From Candidatus Omnitrophota bacterium (GTDB lineage: Bacteria; Omnitrophota; Gorgyraeia; Zapsychrales; JANLHA01): DNA of 19,008 nucleotides. The stretch is from assembly GCA_024653845.1 (NCBI GenBank), contig JANLHA010000360.1:1-19008 (forward strand), given 5' to 3'. A program made the position numbers and the translations under genes. The notes beneath the pieces are model-generated. The model did not search any database, was not told where the DNA came from, and was given only the letters and a program-made list of their open reading frames with translations. Within the stretch, counting starts at the first letter, position 1; every line of letters begins with the position of its first letter. Positions 7,001 to 14,900 of this stretch are shown one piece after another.

Positions 7001-8943
7001 TTCGATTGAATCCAGATTTAACAGTGGGTGAATCTTTAGACCAAAGTAAAAAACCTCTGCCACAGATTTGGAATAAAGGCAACCTTGGTGTGGGCATCAC
7101 ATCAGGATCGGATGTTCAGACGAGGCAGGGAGAGTTTTATCTGAGGTTGGGTGATGTTCGTCCGGGCGAACGTGGTGTTAATCCAGATGCTGATGTATTT
7201 GTAAGGTGGTATCCTCTGCCCGTCGTGGAAGCGACCTTAAAAAGAAATAGCCAATTGATAGATGACAATATCAATATCTTAGCTTTGGGAGAAGATTCTT
7301 TTCATGCGGCGCCTGGAAAAACTCAGACTTTCCCGACAGATAACATTTGGCGTCTAACCGTAGAATTGAATGCTGCGGGAGAAATCGTCAAATGGGGTAA
7401 GGATGCCAAAGAAAAGACTTTGGATGTTTTGATCCGAGCTCAAGATTATGAGCGAGACAGTTGGAAGCAGGCGAAATTTTATTTGGATCAATCAGGAAAA
7501 GATGTTTTAGCTCGTCGACAGAAGAAACAAGATGCCTTAAGAGAACTTTTATTGCGAAAAAATTTTACGGAGGCTGAAACGCTTCTGCAGGGCGAAGCGG
7601 ATTTTCGAGAGATCGATAGAAGGATTACGAGTCCAGAAGAGAGAGTGAGACAGAAAAGAGTGATCTTCGATAAATTGGTGGAGCAAGATAGAAAAAGGCA
7701 ACGGATTGTGAATGCATCTTTAGAAGCTGCTTCTCGACGGTATGAAGAAGCCTTGCGGGCAGAAGCCAACCTCAGAGAAGATGAAATGCGTTTGATCGGA
7801 GCTGTTGTATTGCTTTCGGATGAAGGTGATCATCGAGCCGATGCATTAAATTTATTAAGAGATCCTCGGGCCTTGAGAACATTCGAATTTAACAGTGATA
7901 TCGCTAGAGTTTATCAATTTTATGATAAGGCGCGTGGGGAGGACCATGGTTATTTTGCAAGATCAATCCGTTTTTTTCGAAGAGAACTTGCAAGCACTCC
8001 AGCTGTCTTGCAACAATATTTTGAGCCAATGGGAGAAATCCCATCGGTCTTTGATCGTTTAACCCATGACCATCGGGCATTGTATGCGCTTGATGAATGG
8101 GCCGCGGGAAAAAGAGTCAAAGGAAATGTTGCACTGCCGGCAGAGGAAGAAAACGGCACGGTAGAAGAAGCCGCAGCTGTTGCACGGGCCGCAGAAGCGG
8201 AAAATTTCACTCCTGATGAAACGCGTTTGATTGTGGCGATCATTTTGCAGATGCGGGGAGATCCCGAGGGAGCTCTAGCAGCATTGCAACAAGACGAATC
8301 CATCCCAGGATTTCAAATCACTTCAGACATTGCGCGAGAGTACGACGCCGCGCGAAAAGAATATTTACGAATGGCAGAGACTGGAGATGAAAGAGATTCT
8401 GCGTTTATAAAGGCACGCGATGTCTTACGAGCTGCGGTTCGGCAAACCCGGGAGCTTTCGACGAGATTTTTTATGGGGACAGGAGCCGCGAGAGACACCT
8501 TGGCTACAGATCCTCGAGCGTTAGCGGCTTTTGAGAGGTTGTTGGGAGCAGTTGCAGAGAGTCGAGGAGCTTCGGATGACCTGGCAGCGACTGGGGAAGG
8601 TCAAGTGGTTGTTCAGCGAAGGCCTGTTCCCTCTGCTCGAGAACTCACGCAAGCACAAGAATCCCCACCAGCCTCAGTGCGAGCGGGAAGACAACGAGGA
8701 GACGATGAGGCGATATTTATTGATGATACCGTCGGGGGTATTGATTTTAATCCGTCCATGTTAGATTTGAAGACTAAGGGAGAATTTTTTAAGATGGACG
8801 CACCCTTTGATCCGTCCATTCTTAAAGACAGCTCGTTTGATGGGTTATCACCTTTTATCATTGAGATTCGACCGATTACCAATTTCCCGCTTCTTTTGGG
8901 AATTTCGCAGGAGACTTCAGAAACCAAATCGACCGCAGGGTAA
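4066..8943 (+). CDS. Giant secreted modular protein 1 (1625 aa) with Omnitrophota-type N-domain and GGIDFN tail
   Basis: Residues 1-38 form a signal peptide (basic MAKIIKKKQ head, hydrophobic core, AGAA near the cut). Residues about 55-345 are a conserved region of unknown function, with motifs DLWVNLSP, GRDMLAQDYLLKQ, IPVNTFNKVWIVP, LILATW-like AMILATWF and IPRKYFAGG; the next gene shares it. Residues about 370-640 include a winged-helix-like segment (ATASEIIEVLLMALKQEGLI) and a divergent HExxE motif (H501, E502, E505, W513, H535). About 650-1130 are beta-rich. About 1140-1505 are helical and contain two related repeats. A Gln/Ser/Arg-rich linker leads to the GGIDFNP tail (1556-1625). No enzyme family is assignable overall. 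The ATG has no close SD; AGAAGGA lies 30 bases upstream inside an inverted repeat. The next giant gene follows after 7 bases, so the two are likely one transcript. Likely exported across the inner membrane; final location unknown. Confidence 0.9.
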   Translation: MAKIIKKKQMSCLKSFLSLFLVLSLAIGGVYPQQAGAAGFPELPALGVLDSSASYIPVLLKGIRVFQDNPFRFDFIADTGDTQFDNEALKQEMDRLVKYFLATLTIPDEDLWVNLSPHEKDRIIPEQLAITELGRDMLAQDYLLKQMTASMIYPEKDLGKKFWDKVYRKASELYGTTSIPVNTFNKVWIVPESAVVYENGESGFVVESKLNVMLEEDYLARNEAQKKIKIAGADSNVSSEIIRQIILPEIKKEVNEGQHFVPLRQIYTAMILATWFKQKLKKSLLGESYIGQNKVEGINLDDKRIKEKIYSQYLEAFKKGVYSYIKEEVDPATKQMIPRKYFAGGEEWRNLGNDLRVTTAQDAARRVLEDLSKSGRQVNVPVALRPVNRLYEILQDHPIKKAWPQATASEIIEVLLMALKQEGLIEEAVNEFGQVEVRILEGARGSELGQLIYNEVVRPQEEEIGIPAINFPSSKDSAIGQGRWMIVGFKDDLDDPQVRNHEREEVRRLEEKWKALQASGQFAPQEWEAILAETHNEVVRDQDDTDAVMIPVEDIAAIREGRANYFVGTGLKDRIRELAGRFGRNGGDQVPMVAEAPPSVPKYTMAREAGRNLLATYFRGEVILRITDEAETIVARLRVLDPYNAETNPKPQWRVGFWDADGAPIEFKGIDPKLKKWGLLFEVVPGKTDIHSFNIRIHMDARLTSRPQIEIFLDDERTEADFESALPLLAARVSPLPEEGKQQASAPMVAKPRGIVQTKKTGMFLLPTLMGAGAAANATRVLMALGDPESVSPLAAIVSKGFAENGKPRYAAALRAGGAGYGILEQPFEDEFAILDSRTGRLFNFWIERTTAGAGGEAVYFLEYNPETLEPLPGQTPHSLPVGTETSVYLGLGVQVAWVNNGWTLSALIRDAGGIEVDNLRNPVYVEWTPALQTVKLGKSYESHLDPEPFVGGFEIYDTRRWRYAKFELEDGKIRIERFRLNPDLTVGESLDQSKKPLPQIWNKGNLGVGITSGSDVQTRQGEFYLRLGDVRPGERGVNPDADVFVRWYPLPVVEATLKRNSQLIDDNINILALGEDSFHAAPGKTQTFPTDNIWRLTVELNAAGEIVKWGKDAKEKTLDVLIRAQDYERDSWKQAKFYLDQSGKDVLARRQKKQDALRELLLRKNFTEAETLLQGEADFREIDRRITSPEERVRQKRVIFDKLVEQDRKRQRIVNASLEAASRRYEEALRAEANLREDEMRLIGAVVLLSDEGDHRADALNLLRDPRALRTFEFNSDIARVYQFYDKARGEDHGYFARSIRFFRRELASTPAVLQQYFEPMGEIPSVFDRLTHDHRALYALDEWAAGKRVKGNVALPAEEENGTVEEAAAVARAAEAENFTPDETRLIVAIILQMRGDPEGALAALQQDESIPGFQITSDIAREYDAARKEYLRMAETGDERDSAFIKARDVLRAAVRQTRELSTRFFMGTGAARDTLATDPRALAAFERLLGAVAESRGASDDLAATGEGQVVVQRRPVPSARELTQAQESPPASVRAGRQRGDDEAIFIDDTVGGIDFNPSMLDLKTKGEFFKMDAPFDPSILKDSSFDGLSPFIIEIRPITNFPLLLGISQETSETKSTAG
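7750..8563 (+). repeat. Two related helical repeats inside giant protein 1
   Basis: Residues about 1229-1345 and 1368-1500 share an order of motifs. EDEMRLIGAVVLLSDEGDH aligns with PDETRLIVAIILQMRGDPE. ADALNLLRDPRALRTFEF aligns with GALAALQQDESIPGFQI. SDIARVYQFYDKARG aligns with SDIAREYDAARKEY. Each is followed by charged helices and a DPRALAAFE/DHRALYALDE-like end. This looks like an internal duplication of a TPR-like helical unit of about 120-135 residues, probably a protein-binding scaffold. The alignment was made by eye. Confidence 0.6.
8728..8940 (+). other. GGID-type C-terminal tail, copy 2
   Basis: The last 71 residues of giant protein 1 start TVGGIDFNP. They continue through a variable, acidic stretch to FDGLSPFIIEIRP and NFPLLLG and end with a short polar tail. 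The end motif matches the other two tails in the window at GGID, N, G-x-x-P-x-I-I and P-x-L-L-G. Confidence 0.75.
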
Positions 8944-8950
8944 CTTTTTT

Positions 8951-11900
8951 ATGACGTATCATTTTTATAAAAATCAATTTCAGAAACTGATTACTGTTTT
9001 TTTATCCACAGTGATGAGTTTGACATTTCTTGTGCCTCCGGAGTTTGTGCAGGCACAAGCGATGCCTGTCATGTCTTCTGCGTCGTCAGGGATGATGGCA
9101 AGGCCTCCTTTTATTCCTGCTTTGCTTAAGGCCGTAAAGATTGATCCTGCCCAACCATTTGTTTTGGATTTCATCGTGGATACGGGAAGTCATAAGGTGA
9201 AGGGGGAAGCGCTGAAAGAAGAGACGAACCGCTTGGTGAAATATTTTCTGGCGGCGTTGACCGTGCCTGAAGGGGATCTGTGGGTGAACTTGTCGCCAGA
9301 GGAGCCAGATAGGATTGTCCCAACGGAGCTGGGGCAGACCGAAATGGGACGAGACATGTTAGCGCAGGATTATTTATTGAAACAAGTGACGGCGAGTTTG
9401 ATGTCTCCGGAAGGCGAAGTTGGTAAGAAATTTTGGTCGCGGGTGTATGAACAAGCGGCGAAGAAATATGGGACGACTCAAATTCCGGTGAATACGTTTA
9501 ATAAGGTATGGATTGTGCCTGATGTGGCTAAAGTTTATCAGACGAAGGGATCAGCGTTTATTACCGGGGCCAGATTGAAGGTGATGTTGGAGGAGGATTT
9601 GAAAGTTGGTTCGCAAAAGAAAGGACTTGATACCCGCACGACAGAAATTGTCCACGAAGTCATTCTCCCTGCAATTGAAAAAGAAGTCAATGAAGGCAAA
9701 AATTTTGCACTTCTTCGGCAGATCTATCATTCCCTGATTTTAGCGACGTGGTACAAGCAAAATCTTAAAGAGAGCATTCTTAATCAATCCTATTCTGATC
9801 AGAAAAAAATCAATGGAATTAATCTCGACGATAAGCAGGTTGCCCAGAAAATTCATGAGGAATATTTACAGGCCTTTAAGAAAGGCGCTTACAACTTTAT
9901 CAAGGAAGAGATTGACCCTGCGACGAATCAGATGATCCCAAGGAAATATTTCTCGGGTGGAGAGGTTTTGAAGGTAGACGTTGAGCGAGATCCAGATTTG
10001 ACGGCGGATGAACAGAGGCCAGATGGTCAGCATCATCAAACAACTGTCAAATTGGGGCAACCGGGTGGTAAAGACATCGCCAGCGTGGCACAGGGCGTTG
10101 CTCAAGAGGCCCAGGTTGGGGATGGACGACCATCTGTCCTGAGTTTGGATGCGAGCAAAGAAGACGATCAGGTGGTGGTGTATTATCACGATCGAATTCG
10201 GATCCAGAGTCGGCGTAATCCAGGAAGTAGATTGGAAATCCGTCAAAGAGAAGATCAGCCTCTTCAGTATTCGCTCGGCGAGGTGAGCGCTGATGGAAGC
10301 CGATTTTCTGTTTTGCGTCAGGTCCTTTATGAAGGTATGGCCGCGAGGGTGGATGGCATTGAGATTGTACGATCTGGCAGAGTTTTTGAGATCAGAGCAA
10401 CAACAAAGCCCAAGAATCCGGTCTTTGATCAGAGTGATATTTATGTCGTGGATTCAGATCGTCCCGACGGGAACAAGGAGGCCAATGAGGAAATTTTATT
10501 TGAGATGGTCCAAGGGGAATTGGTGCATCGGACCTCACGTGGAGAAGAAGGCACTTTGGAAGTTGTGGTCGTTTATGACCGCGAGTCCGATTTGATCCGC
10601 AATGTTTCCTCGAGACCTCCATCGGCGCTTCATGAGAGAGAAGTATTTACTTTGGCAGTCAATATCCTCGACGGCGCTATTATGACTTCTCCTGATACGC
10701 TCCCTGGCTCCCTGGCCCATGCGGTGAGGTATTATAACCAAGCGATTACCCCGAAGGATGTTACGATTTCCAGTACGGGGACAAAAATGGAGCACGCACA
10801 GTACAACGATCTGGTTAATCGATTGCTCGACGAAGGTGAAGATGAAGGTCGAGTGATTGATGCGATTGCAAAGGAGATTGGTGCTAAGAAAGTGGCTGTT
10901 AGGGTTTATAACCACCGAACGGGTGAAATGGAAGACACCGAAGAATGGGATTTACGCGAGGCGATCCGACGGTTAGATCAATCGCAGGATTCAAGGATTC
11001 GTAAAGAGACAGGCAATATCATTGTTACGCTCGAAAAAGATCGTCGCTATTTGTTGCTCACTCAAAATCGTGACCCGATCACTCAAGAATGGGAATTGAT
11101 CATTATTGATGACCGCTTTGGTGCCGACCACGCCGGCCGCACAAGGAATCAGGTGTATGCCACAGATGCGATGAAAGCGGTCCATGAAATTACAGAATTG
11201 AGATCGTGGAAGATGATTGAGAGAAAATTGATGCGCCGACCAAGAAGCCGTCCGCAGAATATTCGAGAATGGATCCAAGAAAATCTTACTGAGGCTAAAG
11301 GATTAGATGCTGAATTTCATTGGAGAGCCCAATATGAAGAAGGGTATGCAGCTCGAAGACTCATGGCTGCAGAAAGTCTTCAAGAGAAAGAATTTTTTGA
11401 GATTTTCTTTAAGATCCTCAAGGATGTCGATTTCACAATTGAAGAAGATCGTAAGCAGCAGGCAAGGCTCCATCAATTGTTGACTTCCTCCGGTAAAAAG
11501 AAATCATTCGGGCAAATGTTGAAGATTTTTGATGACATGGAAAGCCGCAAGGAGGATGGCAGTTATATAAGGTTAACTCGCCGGCCAACTGTCCAAGAGC
11601 TGATGATGTTGCGCACGCGGCCTTATCAAGTTGATATTATTGAGAGAAAATCGACGGGCGAATTTCTCGCTACCAAAGGTCGAAAAGGGGGAGTGAATAC
11701 AAGGTTGTATTATCGTCTTGGTCTTGTGGGAGATGTTAGCTGGCATTATCATAATCATCCTCCTAATGCTCCCAGGACGTTTCATCGAATGCATCCTCCT
11801 TCACCCGTAGATATCCAAGCGCTGATCGATGTTTCGAAAGCTCAAGGAGTCGGTGTCGTCGGAGACGAGAGGTATGTGTATCTTTATTCGGTTGTAGAAA

Positions 11901-14900
11901 TCGCTGACAATTGGAGGCAAGCGTGGCAGACAACATATTTTTCTATTTGGCAGCGCTTATCTCGAGCAAGACAGCTCAGATCCAAACAATATGAAGAGGA
12001 ATTTTTAAAGCAATGGTCTGAATACATGAGATCGGTGGGGATCCGGTTTGAATATTACACATGGCAAGATTTCCGGGCCAATCAGGAAGAAATTTTTGCC
12101 AAGATGCAAGACCGCAGTCCTGTTTTGGAAGACGGTGAAGACGTCATCATCGCCAGCGCTCGGCCGAGGCAAATCCCATTGAGGCCTGTGAGCCGTCGAT
12201 ATGACCTTGATGGAGAACATCCTCAGATGGTGATTCCATACAGAGAGCCGTTAAACATCATCTTGGGATCTGATACCGTGAAAGTCACGAAACAGGACGG
12301 TCAATTTGTCATTCAAGGTATTGGGGGAACGGATTTATTAAAAGATATTTTTGTGCCTTTAACACCTGACCAACCTTATCATGCCCGTCTTCCTGATCTG
12401 GATGTTGAAATCCGTCTGGCAGGGGATGTTTTAAGAATTATTCGCCACCCAGCAACTCGAGCGACCGTTGCTATTCTGGCTCCGTTGATTCAAGGAAACG
12501 ATCCTGCTCCGTTTGTCACGGCTAACATTGCCATGCTTGAACCGTTGATGGATTCTCTGCGTCCGCGCGATGGGACGTATCAAGTTCATATGAATTTAAG
12601 CCCGGAGGGGCTGATCACGTATGTTTCACAAACACCGCAGAATTTACGGCTTCACGAATCGCGACTTGTCATCGATATTCGTATCCAAGATGGATTTTCC
12701 GTCGAGGTCAATGCAGATATCCGTTTTCCCAGTACGGATACGGATTCGGCTTTGAACATGTTTGCTCGAATAGCATCCGCGTTAAATCATTTTGATGAAG
12801 AAGATCTGCATGCTGCGAGTGTCCGTGGAATTCCGGTTGTGGTAGGGCGTCCGGCAGATTCCGACGCTGTTGAAGCTTATCGGAGCGTTGTCGAATCGGC
12901 TACACGATCGGGGCCGGCCGCGGCAGCTACACCGGCGGCGACCGTCCCCACAGGCCCCTCGGTTGCGGCAACAATTGCGCCATATTCGGGTGATTTGCGA
13001 GCCGATGTCGCAGAGATGGCTTTGCAGGCATTTCACTGGGCCGCTGATGCGACAGATTTCCCGACGAGAGATTTGCCTGAAAATATCGCGGTTGCGGATT
13101 TGCAACAAGTTTTGATTCAGCGTTTGCAGGCGCCGGCGATGCAACCGTTTGTTCCCATTCTCGGCGGAATCGAGACCGTGCGAGCGATAAGAGGTGTCCA
13201 GCGCCTGCGAAATGTGTGGCGCATCGTGAATCTTTTTGAACTCTATGCCACGTTATTGCCCGCCGACGGAGCCACCGCTGATACTGCTGGACGCACTCCC
13301 CAGATGGTGGATATTTTAGCCAGAACACAACTGATCCGGCAACTTTTGGATAGTACATATGACCAAATGTTTGCTGACCGTCTACAGGCAGCCATCATGC
13401 TGGCGTATGTTGAAGACGCGGAGATTGATAAAGAGAGAAGAGAGCATCCTCCATCGACGAGAAGAGGAACTGCGCGAATTTTACAGTTGGATGAAGTATT
13501 TCAACAGATGGACATGGATCGTCAACAAACTCGTACAGCTATCCAAGGGCAGCTTTTCCCGTTGTTGGTCTATGCTTCTCTCGAAGGTGTGGTTTCAGGT
13601 TATCCGAATTGGAATTCTTCATCGGGTTGGAATTCCGAAGGCTCAGATCTTTGGAGTATTTTTCATCCAAATAGTCTACATGAATCTGTTGTTCGAAGGA
13701 TCACCCCCTCGATGCCTGGTGACGCACGAGCGATGGGACGCTTAATGGATTTCTTGCGAGAAACGGCTCTATGGTCGGAAGTTTCTCATTCGAGAAATTA
13801 TCGGGATATTCGTGACGCTTTGTTCTGGCTGCAAGAAAAAGGGACCGGTGGGTATGGTGCGCCGCATGTTTGGCGAGGGTTGGCCGCCCAACTGCCAACT
13901 TTAGAGCAACGATTAAATGTCTTTGGCCGCAATCCGGCGGAACAGGCTCGTGTGTGGTTTCCTCGCATCAATAATCCGCAAGCCGTTCTCAATCAAGCAC
14001 AACGTCTAGCGACGAGACTGCAAGGTATTCTTCAAAACCCCGTCACTCCAACAACGTTGCCGCAGATGGTGGAGGCTTTTACTGACTATGCTCGTTTAAC
14101 GGGAAGTGGAAGATCAGGATCCGTTCATTCGATCCCTGCTGTTCTTCGTTGGATTTCAGAACAGAATTTTCTAAGAGATCCGGGCAGGCATCAACGAGCA
14201 TTAGTCAGTGCTGTAATCATGATGACCCATTATCTCAATGAAGAGACGGTTCCCCTAGGTTATTATTTGCATTTGGAAGTTGATCAAACCGGAAATGAAT
14301 TCTCAGAGTTGGCTGCAGGCCCGGTTGTTGCGCGTCGATTCATCAAGACACCTAAGGGCGAGGAGTTCGATCAGATTTTTGTAGATGCGGGCCATAGGAG
14401 AGGAGCTTTTTATTATGAATATCAGAGGGATGTCCCAGTCACTATCATCCATCGTGAGTATCTTAATGGTTCTCTTGTTCGTCAGTCTCGAGAAACTTTT
14501 ATAGACCGATTTCATCGACGATTCGCCGCTGTTCTTTTGCAGGATACATGGAAGAATGCTCAGGAGATAGGAGTGCCTGTCGAAGATCTGGCTAAATCTT
14601 CTGCGGATCATGAGGCCAAACATGGGATAGATGCCCATAGCGGGGGAATCATGTCGCGTCTGGCCAGAGATCATTCTTATCAGAGAAGAGTGATTGATAA
14701 ATTTTCAGAACTCGTCGGACGTTATGCCCCTTCGTGGAGCCGATCGGTAACGAATGTGGCGCAAGGGGATTTAACGCACGCTGTGAATGTGGCCCGACCA
14801 TTTCTGTCGGAACTTTCGGCGATGCTGCAGGAGGCGCGGAATAATTATGAGATTTATCAAAAATACCGCAGATATTGGAGAGATCGCACGGTAGAGTTGT

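Noticed and set aside
6593..7063. Long antisense open frame (156 codons) opposite giant gene 1, and similar antisense frames elsewhere
   Set aside because: All lie opposite strongly coding frames with recognisable domains, have no SD or protein-like motif, and are Ser/Arg/Pro- or Asn/Phe-biased as expected from reverse-strand reading.
8807..8950. Upstream extension of the second giant gene to an ATG at 8807
   Set aside because: It would overlap the first giant gene by 137 bases in another frame, and would bury the clear signal peptide that begins at 8951.
12240..12480. Possible FHA-like beta domain in giant protein 2
   Set aside because: Strand pattern is suggestive, but the FHA signature residues (GR, SxxH, NG) are absent.
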